Of a stretch of DNA of 64,000 nt, positions 1 through 11,102 are shown piece after piece. The translations under genes were made by a program, and so were the position numbers. Origin of the DNA: Coprinellus micaceus. Lineage: Eukaryota > Basidiomycota > Agaricomycetes > Agaricales > Psathyrellaceae. The notes beneath the pieces are model-generated. The model searched no databases, was not told the DNA's origin, and worked only from the letters and a program-made list of their open reading frames with translations. Location: NCBI GenBank assembly GCA_951394405.1, contig OX596341.1, positions 2,542,001 to 2,606,000 on the forward strand, written 5' to 3'. Position 1 is the stretch's first letter, and each line of letters begins with the position of its first letter.

Positions 1-169
1 CCTACGTGGAAGTACAGGGCTTGCTCCGAGCAGAAGGTCCAGGGTGGCGGCGCGGAGGGCCCAGAGCCATCTTCAATGACCCTCATCCCTCCGCTGCTTG
101 TAAGCCTTGTCGTGTAACCCCCTTCAGTACCGAAACAAAGGCAGCGCCCACGCCAGACCTTTACAATAT

Positions 170-3010
170 CTAAGAGGCGTCCGGATCCGCAATGCAGACC
201 AAGGACCTAAGCGATTTGCCGAGCATCTCTCTCTTCTTCTTACGGTGCGAATCGCCGCTCTCCCCCTCGAGATCAAGCATCAAACCCCCTTCGATTCGGG
301 GCAGGAGCTGCTTCATAATGTCCCATGCGTCCTCAGGTTGTGAAAGCCGATGGACTTCGGCTCGCCGAAACCGTTCTGTTAGCTGCTTGTGTCGGGCCTC
401 CGCTTCACCAGGTTCACTGTTTGCCCATTTTGAGGTGACGATGATTAGGCGGGGTGAGTTTGAAGCCAATGTGAAGAGGTCGCCGACAGAGGTGAAGTCG
501 CGTTGGCTCGGGAAACCATCTGAGGTAATGTCGTGCATGAATATGACGCATCCGCGGGGTTTCTGGCCGACCGGCAACCTGTAATCGAGGCATGAGTACT
601 GCTACTGCCATGGTTTAAAGTATATTTGAGGCTGCTGCGAGCCGGAGAGGAACGATTGGAGGTTTGGGAGCAACACTCTCCAACTGTAAATGTGCCAAAG
701 GGACGTACCGGCTCTTCGACCACGTTACGATGTCGTCCCTCACACCATTTGGATCAAGTTTGCTTCCACCAATGATGTCGAGTCCGGGAGTGTCCACCAT
801 GACAAGCCGGTAGTCCTTTTCGACACCCAATACTTCGATGAGCTCCTGGGATTCAAGGATAACACACTGAGTCATTGCTGTACGAGGATCAAGCCCGTCT
901 CCAACGGCCATCTTCCGAGCGTCGTGCTTGTCAGGCAGTAGGTTATTGATGAACTATGTTATATGCACATTAGAGAGGGTATAGTGAGGAAGCAGGGTAC
1001 GCACAGTGCTCCTCCCGGCGCCGACGATCCCCATAACGCTGCAATGACACATCAGGTCCGGCAGAAAGCTGGAATTCTGTGAAGACTTACAGGACGACAA
1101 TGTCGTTGGACTGTAGCCGCGGTAAGCTAGAGGATTTCAGGGCCTTGGGGGCGCTCTTGGCATCCGATGGGATTCGTTCCGCTTGGTTGTCAGGCAGAAG
1201 GAAGGCTACTCCTAGTTTCCTTACATTTTCATGCTATCTCGGGGATGAGAGTCGTTGATACATACCGTTCTGAACGCCTATTACGCGATGTCCCGAGTCG
1301 TCTTTCGACTCAGACTCGCCCTCCAACTTGACGACTTCTAGAACCAACCGCAGTTAGGCAACACTGTGGGGTGGAAGGATTAAAAATATCGAACAATACC
1401 TCCAGCGATTTGGTGCGAGACACATGATCTGAAGAAAAAGCGCCAGGAGTCATCATGGCAAACGGCAATATCGCAGTCCGTCTACGAATGGAAAGGTCGC
1501 CCGTCAGCTAAACAATCAGACTATCCAACGACATCCTCACCTGTTGGAGCAACCGAGCGTTGATCACATCGCTCGGGTGGCATACCTGGGGTGCGTTATT
1601 CAATGTGTGCATTCTGTCCCACATCGCAGAAGGGAACTCACCGTTTGTGTACGGGCAGGGAAGGGCGTGCAACGGATACCGTGAGTATTGTCTGTGAAGG
1701 AAGGGTCGATATCAACGAATGCGGGTGGTGGTGATAGGCAATAGACCCACTTCCCCTATTGTTGGAGCGAGATCCTTCATGGAGGAGGCTAGCCCGGTTG
1801 CGATATCCCCCTGTGCCTTGAGCTTGGACCAGCTTTGGTTTCAAGCTACTGTCGCCGGACCTGCGAGGGTCTGCTTGAGAACGGAAACCCGGAGAGAAGG
1901 CCAGCTTGAACCCCTGTAGGAACAGGCACTGATCCTTCACGTTCTTTCGATCACTCCGCCCGGCACGAGCACGCGAGGAGCCTTGCCTAGTCCATTCGTA
2001 CTGGGGAGGATCCCCACCACTCGCTTCGAGCGTTGGGACGAGTAGGAGGGTGCCACCGTGGGTAGCATCCATACCTTGGCGGTACGCAGCCGTAGCCCAG
2101 CTGTCACTCTTGATACAGCCGGTCACAATGTAGAGCGATTCTAGTTCCCCGATGGGCCGTATATTGAACGCGTGCTTGTAGATGGCTTCTGCGTGCTGGC
2201 GGATGTACTCTCCCATGCCGTTGATGTCATCTGTTCCTTCTTCGTCTGCGGGCGAGGCCAACACAAGGATGGCACCGGCTGGGCCATCGGAGTCACGGTG
2301 AAACTCAAATACTGTCCCTACCTGGCCTCTGTATAGACCGTCAGACTCAAAAGAATCATGCCAAGAAAGGAATCGCATTACGGTGGGTGTGGCTCCCTCA
2401 CGGACGATCCGTGAACGAAGGCGTGTCCTTTTCTCAGGATCTCCGGTTTACGGATAAGGTTCCCTCTCAGGTCCCTGTATTCACTCTGCGGACTGTCCTT
2501 AGTCCTCTGCGAGATCCCGTGGATGACGCGAGCGTCGTCGAAGAGGTTGAATGACCTGCGGAACCCGCTTTCCGCGGTGTACGTTCCAACGTCCCCAGGA
2601 AGCACACCCTGTGGTTGAGCTTCAGGTTCCAAGGGGCGCGGCTCCCAGCATGGCAGCCCGTGGCCCTCTGCTAGCAGCGTACGGACATAGATTTCGTACG
2701 GCGCGAGTTGAATGGCAAGTCCCCGCGGCGGCTGGGCAGGGACACCCGTCAAATGCTGGATTGTGAGGTTTTTCAGTGGTTGTGTCGGTACTGACCATTC
2801 GACTCTCACAGGGAATGTTCGCAGCCACGCTCACTTACCATTCTCAAGCCCCTATCGCTCTTCGTCTTGCTAGGTTTATCGTTGAAATTGAACAATTCTT
2901 GTAGAACCTCCGTGAGGGAAAGGCTGCCGACATCCACCCAACTAGCGTCCTTCCCGATCTGCTCGTCGTATTCTTGCAAGGTCAGAAGCTGGTGCAGACG
3001 GTTTTAAAAA
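170..3010 (-). CDS. Agaricomycete-family protein fused to P-loop GTPase, tandem copy 1
   Basis: This multi-exon gene is not recognised as a named protein. Its N-terminal part (2378-3000) has YEIYVRTLLAEGHG, a GDVGTYT motif and FRRSFNLFD. The next exon (about 1900-2378) has GPAGAI, ESLYIVTGCIKSDSW and FKLAFSP. Then come HPSDVIN (near 1575) and CHDDSW (near 1465). These motifs match an expanded Agaricomycete family of unknown function. The C-terminal part is a GTPase of the AIG1/MMR_HSR1 type, with G1 GIVGAGRST (exon 1005-1038), G3 VDTPG (near 800) and a TSKW motif (near 420) where NKxD is usual. The P-loop lysine is arginine here. The exons from KLGVAFLLP through DIVVL into G1 are in phase, so I model one fused protein; two adjacent genes remain possible. 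The 5' end is uncertain: similarity to the second copy continues to about 3490. Confidence 0.6.
1005..1038 (-). other. 34-base microexon encoding the P-loop (copy 1)
   Basis: The exon is bounded by a TGCAG acceptor and a GTGCGT donor. With the last two bases of the previous exon (ending DIVVL) it encodes L-VMGIVGAGRST. The next exon starts FINNLLP. The glycine-rich loop has Arg where Lys is expected. Confidence 0.75.
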
Positions 3011-4499
3011 CTGACCTGATCCTGAGAGCACCGACCCTGATTGGATGATGTGGCAGCTGGGGTAACGGTGCTGGTTGAGCCCCGGTTCGTGCAACCTTGC
3101 TCGACATAACCGTTTAGACATTCGACTCAGGAAGTCGCGGCCTATAGAGGTGCTCACCACTGGTTACTCCGGTCTTGGGTTTGCCCACGTTCTGAGTGCT
3201 GCCTGTCCAACCTGATCAGAGAGGGGGTATAGGGCAGATAGTAAGGGAGAGAGAGCAACGTACGATTGGTTTGACCAATGGTGCTAGAGGAGTGGCGTTC
3301 GCATTCACTCATTTCAAAGAGACAGGGAGACGAAAGGAAAGGTGAACCTCACACGGGTGGCTAGTACTAGAGGTAAATCCGCAGGTCGACCGAGTTCAGT
3401 ACAAAGTCCCACAGTCATATCGATGAGGCGTAGTTTCCGTCCTCTCGCAGAGCTTTCATCCCAGTACGGATCAGGTCGAAACCCAGGCCAATCCATGTCA
3501 ATCCAGCCAAGATCCAGGTGTAACGGCGAAGGTTCAAGAAGCGCAACCTCGAGTCCTTCACAACGCGAATCGATTCGTCGTTTTGTGGTGTTTCATGTCC
3601 ACGAGGTGGGAGAGATTCCGTGCATGCAGTGGGCGTCTGACGCTCAGCGCTGAGGCGGCGTTCAAAAAGGATAAGACAAGATATCCTTGATCGGAGTTTA
3701 AACTGCTCAAAACGTCCACTCCGAAGTCTTCAAGCTTCAAGTCACAGCTTGCTCCTTCTCTCATCCCCAGACCCTACCCACCACCACCACCACCTAATGT
3801 TGCAGGCGACGCAGTGTTCAAGACGGCCGACCTCGGCTTCATTTCGACGACGCTACTCACCGCCAGAATACGCCACAAGGAAGAGCCGATAAAGCGAGCA
3901 TCCTAGCGAAGCGTAAAATGCGCTTCACTGATCCATCTCTCAAATGTTTCTCAGTGGCCCCGTCAGCATTTTTTCAACGCCATGACGGCTAGGCAGCAAC
4001 TAAACGATCGGGGGCAGATCCTGCACCGAAAGGAGCATCCGCTGCGGTGGAACGATGCCTACCTGCGTGTTCGGGGCTCCCCTTTAAGGGTGTGAGCATC
4101 CAAGGTGACATCCTCACCTCAGGACGACGACCGTTGAAATGGGTGTGCCACGTTTTTCAGAACGGCGGCATCCGAGGCGTGCACAAACCAGTGGTGCAGG
4201 GAGAGGCTACGGAACTTTGAGCGTGTGCGCTTCGTCAGCCCACTGCCTGCGATAGCTGGCGCCTGACTCCAACACACCGAATCTCAAGGAGAAGACCCGG
4301 CCAAACACTCCCGGGGTGGTTCTTGAGTGAAGGCCTTCGGAACGGAAATGGGGATGCCCACCGCGTCAATGGACCGAATTTGTAAGCATTGTGCATGTCG
4401 AGGGATAAACTTGTGCGGGAAACTCCAAGGGAGACGGCCCACTCGCCCAATCCTTGTCGACATCAAATGGCTCACCAAACGTTTGACCTCTTCCAGGCG
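3011..4499. other. Upstream flank of copy 1, no firm gene
   Basis: Bases about 3381-3470 resemble 9333-9410 upstream of copy 2. A shared minus-strand peptide IDMTVG is visible in both, with one extra C in copy 2, so this may be a 5' exon or a decayed exon of the duplicated gene. In another minus-strand frame near 3490-3545 there is a hydrophobic stretch (WILAGLTWIGLGFDLI). I see no identifiable gene from 3600 to 4499. Confidence 0.35.
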
Positions 4500-4853
4500 T
4501 TATACTACGCCCTCCATCCTTCTCCGGCATCCACAATGCCACCGACTCCAGGGTCGATCCTCCACACCGCCTCGCGAGTGCACAAATTGGTGCAGGGCCT
4601 GCTCCAGTCCTTCTTCACTCTCTGCCATGCACGTCTTTCTAGCCCCTTTCCCTTCCGCCCCACCTCCAGAGCTCCCCGTTCCCTCGCCATATGATCTCAT
4701 TGGTACACCCTCTTGCACACCATCTTCTCCTTTCGCTCCCCCGTACATTTCCCTAGCACGACGCGCCATCTCGCGATGATGACCCTCGTCGTGGTAAAAG
4801 TAAACTGCTCGAAACCCGAGGCGACATGTGGAGGCGAACGACATGTCTACCAC
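4500..4853 (-). CDS. Hypothetical 117-residue ORF
   Basis: Unrecognised. The reading frame is Gly/Glu/Arg-rich, with RAVYFYHDEGHHREMARR near its N-terminus and no clear domain, signal peptide or membrane segment. It could be one exon of a longer minus-strand gene or a chance frame in low-complexity DNA. Other frames overlap it. Confidence 0.25.
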   Translation of the reverse strand: MVDMSFASTCRLGFRAVYFYHDEGHHREMARRAREMYGGAKGEDGVQEGVPMRSYGEGTGSSGGGAEGKGARKTCMAESEEGLEQALHQFVHSRGGVEDRPWSRWHCGCRRRMEGVV

Positions 4854-5644
4854 GAGGAGGATATAGGTGGGGCCTAGGCCGGGGGGTTCATGATCACGCT
4901 CACGGGCGTCTAATGGCTGGCTGCCTGATTCTACAAGGCAAGAAGTGGCAAGAAGAGGGGTTCAAACCACGCTTCGGGTCGCACTACAGCTCCCTAACTC
5001 AACCGTACGTGCACCCCTATATGAATGCGATTTCGCTGGGCAGCGACGTCAGAATAATGCCATGGGGAGAAGCACGGCGAATCTCGGGTACAATGGTGTC
5101 AGTAACCCTACTAAAAGCACTCTAAGGGGAAGAGATGGGACAGGAGGATTCAGACGAAGTGTATGTCAGTGTCTTTTAGCAAGTACATATCTACTGCGCT
5201 TAGATTAAACATGGACGTGTCAGTTGGAGTCGCCGCCTTACAGTCCCTGTCCAACTGAATGGTACCTAACTCGGTCACTACCATGTACACCTCCACAGTC
5301 CGAGCCCCAGGAGTGGATCCAGAATAATTTTGTGAGCAAGATAAGTACTAATTACTGTGTTGGCGTGTGGTGAAGATGCGGCGTGCCTGGTCCAAGCTGG
5401 TTACGCAAGTCTCGCTAGGCATATCGGCACCCAATTGCGGTACGAACGGTCTCCTCCGAGCTCCTCTACAACCACAATCGTTATAACACCATCTGTCGTC
5501 GAGTGGAAGGTTTCTCGCTGGCTATGCACAAAGCCTAATTCGATCCCTGATCGATGACCTCTCCATACAATCCATATGCGTAATGTGTATATAACAAATA
5601 ATTACTGAGGGGAGCAGGCACCGGGCCCCCATCGATGGGCGGCT
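4854..5644. other. Intergenic, no gene seen
   Basis: No supported coding region. A CACGGGCGTCTAA motif sits at 4901-4913 and recurs at 9711-9723, just upstream of other features. Confidence 0.4.
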
Positions 5645-8600
5645 TCATACAGCATCCGCAGCGCGCCTCCAGAGCCTGAAGAACCCGACCAACCGTTTGA
5701 GAGCCTTTTTCATCGTATTTTTGTACGAGTTCTCTTCCTTCACTTTTCTGGTTTTCATGTCTTCAAACGCCTTCCCAAAGTCCCACTCCGGTCCCTGTTC
5801 GATAGACAGAAGTAAATCTTTTATGATCTCCCGCGCATCCGTATCCTCCTCTCGGAACTTGTGGAATTTTGTATTCTTGATTTCATCCTCAATGATTTGG
5901 TGCCGGCGGTCTCCTTCAGGCAGCAAGCCGGGAATGTTGGGGACGTTCCGCCACTTTGAGGTGACCACCACGACTTGGCCTGAAGCGGCGCGGGCCTTCA
6001 AGATATTGCTCACCGCAACAAGTTCTCCCCGACCTTGCAATCGGTCTGCACTAAGATCATGCATAAAAATAACCCCACCCCGACGTTTCTGGCCGCCTGG
6101 GAGCCTGCATTAATTGTCAAGATCAACGCATCCTACGACCAGTGATGGGAATTCAAAGGGGGGTGTGCAATATGGGACCGGTGTGCCTGCTCGAGTGCCC
6201 CGTGGAGGGAGGAGGGGTGGGGTGAGGGGGATGCACATACCATTTATCCGCCCACACTACAATCTCCTGTAATACACCCTCAGAGTCTGACTTGTATCCT
6301 GAGTCGAATCCTGGTGTGTCCACGAGGACGAGCCGATAGCTTGGCTTGCTACCCAGAATCGGGGCAAGGTCGTTGGGGTCAAGAATGACGCAGTTAGCTG
6401 TCGTCGTACAAGCCGTAAGGCTGGTACCGACAGCCATTTTTTTGTGCGTGTGATTCACCGGTAGTAGGGCGTTAATGAACTGGGTCACTTGAAAGTTAGA
6501 TACAGAAAATGCCTAGTGAGGCCGGTCACCCACCGTGCTCCGCCCAGCACCGACTAGACCCATTACCCTATCCATAGTGTTCAAACTATTTGAATGGTGG
6601 AAATAGGCAACGTGCTTACAGGACGACAATGTCAGTGGGGTGCAGTGGCGGTAGTGTTAGGGATCCAGACTCCTTGGGACCATTTGAAGGTGGCGCGGCG
6701 TTGGGTTTATTGAGTGTATTCAGTGGTGGGGATGGCTGGCTCTGCACCGGTCCCCGATAAGCCCTCGTGAAACGCCATTCTCACATGAAAAAAGGAAAGG
6801 AAAGTGGCTCACCTGATCCCCGTCCCGTGCGTCGAGATTTGGTCCTTTGTTCATCTGCTCTTCCACGATCTCATCCCTTCGGAGACGAGGCTGTTCCACT
6901 GCGACCCCGACAGGACCCAGTGGCTTTGGTTCCGCTCCGTCCGGTATTTTGCCAGGGGTCCTTACGCCTTGAGGGGGTTTTGTTGGCGCTTCGACATTCT
7001 TCGACGGACTGGGCACCTCAGGCAGAAGGAATGCCACACCTAGTTGTCCCAGTTTATAGAGCTATCTTAGGCGCCAGAGTCGTGGCGGCTCACCGTTCTC
7101 AGTACCTATAGCACGATCCCCTGATACGCCAACCTCCGTAGACAAATCTTCTAAAGCGAGGACTCCTAGAATCAGACGCCCACAGTTAGAAAGTTTTCCT
7201 CGACGTATGGCATGAACAGTACTACTTTTGTCGATGAGTAGCGAGTGGCATTTTTTCAACAGCTCACGCCAGGCGTCGTCGTGGCAGATGGCGATATGGC
7301 AGCCAGTCTAAATGTGGGGGGAAATTCCGTCAGATCTAAAAAACCTGCATTGTATATCCCAGCGTCTTCGGCGATATCCTCACCTGCTGGAGTAAGAGGG
7401 CGTTGATTGCATCGCTTAGATGGTGTAGCTGGGATGAGCCCTCAGCGTCACACGTCTGACCTTTGCGAGCAGACGGTGCACAAGGGACCTCATACCAGTG
7501 GGGATATCCTACAAATGAGCATCATGTAAGGATCCACAGGGGTTGAAGTAAGCACGACGTACTTGGACCTACGGTCTCGGGTTTCCTTGAAAGCGAAACA
7601 GAAGGTCCGGAGGAAAGCGCACAGCGGTGGTGGCCTGAATGACCAGCGTTCCCAGGGGCGGTTCCACCGCCAGATCCTCTTTCGAAGCTGAAACCGGAGG
7701 GCGGTCCTTGGCCGGGAGTACCAGATTGGTCATGATAGTCCTCCGTGTCTCGAGCTTCTGACCCTGGAGAGTTTGAGCTATCGCCACCCAAGGCACCAGC
7801 CCCGACTCGAGAGCGAAACTGTGGGGAGAAAGCCAGCTTGAAACCTAGGAGGAATAGGGTCTGATCTTTCACGCCTCTTCGACGACTCATCCCGACGTTT
7901 GCCCGCGAAGAGCCTTGCTTCGTCCAGGCATACTGGGGAGGATCGTCGCTGCTTGCCTCAACCTTTGGCTCGAGACGCAGGGTTCCGCCGTGCCCGTTGT
8001 CTTGGCGGTACGCAGCCATTGCCCAACTGTCGCTCTTGATACAGCCCGTCACGATGTAGAGGGATTCGTCTTTCCCGATGCGCTGTATGCCGTGGGCGTG
8101 CCTATAGATGGCTTCGGCGTGCTGGGAGATGTACTTCCCCATTCCGTCAACGTCACTCGTTTCCTCTTTGTCTGCAGAGGAGGTCAAGGCAAGAATTGCG
8201 CCAGCTGGCCCCTCAGGGAAGCGGTCAAATTCGTATGTCACACCAACTAAACGCCTGAAGAGATGTGTCAGTCTTGTGATGTCATAAGAGGGGTGGAGCG
8301 CGTTTACTGAGAATTTGACGTCTTCCGAGCGAATGCTCCTTCAACGATAATATGCTCCTGGGGCAGCATGCCTCGACGAGAGAAAGTCGATCTATTCAAG
8401 TCCTGGAATGATCTGTGCGGACCGGCCTCAGTCGCCCGTTTGATCTTGCGGATCATGTCAGCATTGTCAAATAGATTGAATGACCTGCGGAACCCGCCTT
8501 CTGCGGTATACGTTCCAACGTCCCCTGGAACTACGCCTTCCGGTTGGGACTTTGGGTCTGAGGGGGCTGGATCCCAGCACGGCAGTCCGTGTCCCTCTGC

Positions 8601-8849
8601 TTGTAGGGTACGGACATATATCTCGTACGGCGGGGGTGCTGCTGCAGGGTCCTTCATCGAGACCTAGATTTTGTAGATGTATAGTAGTTGTGTCAGTACT
8701 GGGCGCTGAATTCCTGCTCTGGGACGTATGGCCGCCGACTCGCTCACCATTCTAAAGTCCGGTTCGTTTGCGTCAACCGAACCTGTTTGCTTGGGTCCCC
8801 TGCTACCAAACATGTAGGATAAGGCGATGTCCAAGACGGAAATTATCAT
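5645..8849 (-). CDS. Agaricomycete-family protein fused to P-loop GTPase, tandem copy 2
   Basis: This is a paralogue of the gene at 170-3010 with the same domain order. It has YEIYVRTLQAEGHG and GDVGTYTAEGGFRRSFNLFD (about 8490-8620), GPAGAILAL and ESLYIVTGCIKSDSW (about 8050-8210), FKLAFSP (near 7825), HLSDAIN (near 7410), ICHDDAWRELL (near 7275), CGRLILGVLALED (near 7170) and GVAFLLPE (near 7030). The GTPase follows, with GLVGAGRST on exon 6534-6567, VDTPGFD near 6310 and VVVTSKW near 5960. The P-loop lysine is again arginine. An in-frame stop before the YEIYVRT exon is removed by a predicted intron that starts after DFRM at about 8755 and ends in CTAG near 8668. The protein ends at 5645 with a basic coiled tail. 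The function is unknown; GTP binding is inferred from motifs and is doubtful given the Arg. Confidence 0.6.
6534..6567 (-). other. 34-base microexon encoding the P-loop (copy 2)
   Basis: The exon is bounded by a GATAG acceptor and a GTGGGT donor. It encodes VMGLVGAGRST, preceded by an exon ending DIVVL and followed by an exon starting with VTQFINALLP or FINALLP, depending on the exact acceptor. Its length and phases match those of copies 1 and 3. Confidence 0.7.
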
Positions 8850-9895
8850 GCCAGTGGGTGTCCTCCTCGCTTCCTCCCTCTGCTAATTGTTAGTTTCCGA
8901 CCGCTATGGAAACGTATGATCACACTAACGTGCGACTGAGGCCTGGAGAACCATCTTCCCTGATATGGTGCTGTGGCGGGCGTCGCACTCTGGCTCGTGC
9001 AGCCTTGTTATATAGAACCATTTGGTCACTCAACCCACAAATCGCGAGTGATGGAGGATCTCACCAAAGTTTGCGCCAGCGGTCATATTCCCCACCGTCT
9101 CAATATGGTCTATCCAGCTTGATGAGAATGTCACAATATACAGGAGAAGATAGAGGAACCAACAATTGTTTTGGGTGTGGTGGTGGTGATGAGCAATACC
9201 CGTGCCCCCGTTGTCATCCATCGTGAAGCCTGGAGGTAGAGATGAGGGAAGGGTGGACATATACCCCTTACGGTAGACCGGAAAGTTGAGACGAGTGCGT
9301 GCAATACGTGCTGGAACCCAAGATGCGCTGAGTCGACCCAGTTCGGTACAAAGGTCCCACAGTCATATCGATGGCGACCTCACGTCCTCCTGCTGCCTGC
9401 TGCGCTCTCCGATAGGGGACGACTGATGTGAACGACCACTCCAGCACGTCGGGTCATGTCTGGACTCTTTAGAGCTGCGGAAGTTCCGTCAGATAGAGTG
9501 ACAGTCCGAAGGGGTTCGCTGCCACCTCACGAGACGCAGCGCGAAGCCAGCCACGTCGAATTCAACTTGCACAGTAGTGAGTCCCGGACTCGTGAAGACT
9601 TCGAGGAACACAAAGATCTAGTTGAGGTGAAAGAAGAGGATGGAAAAAAACTCGGAGTGGGAGATCCGCAGGCCTGTATATTCGCGAGGCGGGCAGGGGT
9701 CGTGGTCGGGCACGGGCGTCTAAATGGGAGACGGAAACAAAGGCCACGAAGCAAGGCAGCAGTTGAGGCTGTGTCCGGTAATGGATGAGGTCATCCGGAT
9801 CGGGCGGGATTCGCCGGATGATGTCACTACGGTGGGACTCTGAACTGGTGTTAGAGACACCATCCGGTTTCGAGTCGAATGTATCGAACCCAACG
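8850..9895. other. Upstream flank of copy 2, no firm gene
   Basis: Bases about 9333-9410 are homologous to 3381-3470, so the tandem duplication includes upstream DNA. Bases 9456-9788 are open on the plus strand but match nothing I know. A CACGGGCGTCTAA motif is at 9711-9723. Confidence 0.35.
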
Positions 9896-10280
9896 ATGTC
9901 GAGCACCTTGAGTTTTCAGCAACCCGGATAGAAAATCACGCAGGCTCAGGGGTTAAGAGCTCCGGTGAGTGATACGGACTACGTTGCGTACGTGCACTCG
10001 AGTTTGCCCATTTCATCAAGTCATCTCTCGATACCGACAACTGGCTGGTCCTGAGCAGATTCTGCAACACGGTTGCGATGAACCTGCTCTAAATTATGCA
10101 TCTGAGGTCTTGGGGGGAGGCGTACCGACGCCAGCTTAAACAATTGAGCGCGAAAACGTGAAGAGCCTCATTCCGAACTCTGCATGCTCGCGTCCCTTCG
10201 TAGAGCCTGTGAGTTTAAATTTGGAAACAGTGACACGTCTGACAAAAATTGAACGTGCCCCAATCGGCGTCGCAACACGA
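9896..10280 (+). pseudogene. Decayed copy of the YVH1 zinc-binding domain
   Basis: Several short blocks align in order with the gene at 13261-13931. The ATG at 9896 opens MSSTL..QQPG and then a stop, against MSTSSVPQDPG in the intact copy. Near 10036 QLAG.EQILQHG matches QLAGREQILQHS. Near 10190 CSRPFVEPV matches CSGYFVEPV. Near 10220 NSDTSDKN-stop-TCPNRRR matches NGDTSGKITCPNQRC. The WMDHFLQ segment is missing, a zinc-ligand Cys has become Arg, and stops interrupt the frame. It is therefore a pseudogene fragment. Confidence 0.65.
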
Positions 10281-11102
10281 GGGACGAGAGCTTGGACAAA
10301 GCTGGGATGGAATGCAGTCTAAAGGGTTAATTATACCCAGCCATTCGTTCGAGGGCCGCTTATAAAGGAGAGTGGGTGCTAACGAATGGAACAATAGTTC
10401 CCCATCAATTGGCCGAAAGTGACGATCCTCTGAAGGATCGCCGACGCGACACTCAGGATCTCGGGACTTGAGGCGCTTGACCCCGCAACCAACTCTACCC
10501 AACCGTGCCATCTGGACAATAGTGCCTTCCCTAGACAGGTGACTGTACTCTGCGCCCGACTCGTTCTTACCTCCCGCTTCGATCGCGCCTAATCGACTGG
10601 CACGACCCAGGCTTCCGTTTAAACATGGATGTCTGGACTGTAGATGTGCGGTTCGGGGTGGTGGCGCCGTTTGCCGTTCTCTTATCCACACAACAAACAC
10701 CACACTCACCCTACCCCCACTGTTTTCACCCAGCCCTTCTCACAAACGACCCAGGGTCGCTTCTTCCGTCCTTTCTCAGCGCGTTCCTTCATTTCCCATC
10801 CTCAGGGAATTCGTGAAAGTGTGGAAGGTTGTACCTGAATCGGCCCACAGCCTTTGGCACAAATAAGTGCTATTACAGAAGTTACGATCTCTCATTAGCC
10901 CCATCGATAGCTTTTAACAAGAAGGCACAGGGCGAAGGGCATGTGGTGTCATGCCTCGCGAATTAAGCGCCCAGAGCAACTTCTACTTTCTACAGCTCGG
11001 AATACATATGCATATAGGTACAGTGACTGTCAGTAGTACTTAGGTACATTGGATTCTCATTACCGATCGCCAGCGTTCGAAAATGGCAGGACTTTGGTAT
11101 TC
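10281..11102. other. Region without a firm gene
   Basis: A 164-codon minus-strand frame (10215-10709) runs antisense through the YVH1 relic and matches nothing known, so I do not call it. A pyrimidine-rich block lies at about 10680-10800. Confidence 0.35.

Noticed and set aside
9562..9906. Minus-strand frame with DIVGFDTFDSK resembling a GTPase G3 motif
   Set aside because: It runs antisense through the start of the YVH1 relic, lacks a P-loop or TSKW partner nearby, and has the wrong residues for VDTPG.
10215..10709. 164-codon minus-strand frame
   Set aside because: It overlaps the YVH1 relic on the opposite strand, matches no family and has no coding-like motif.
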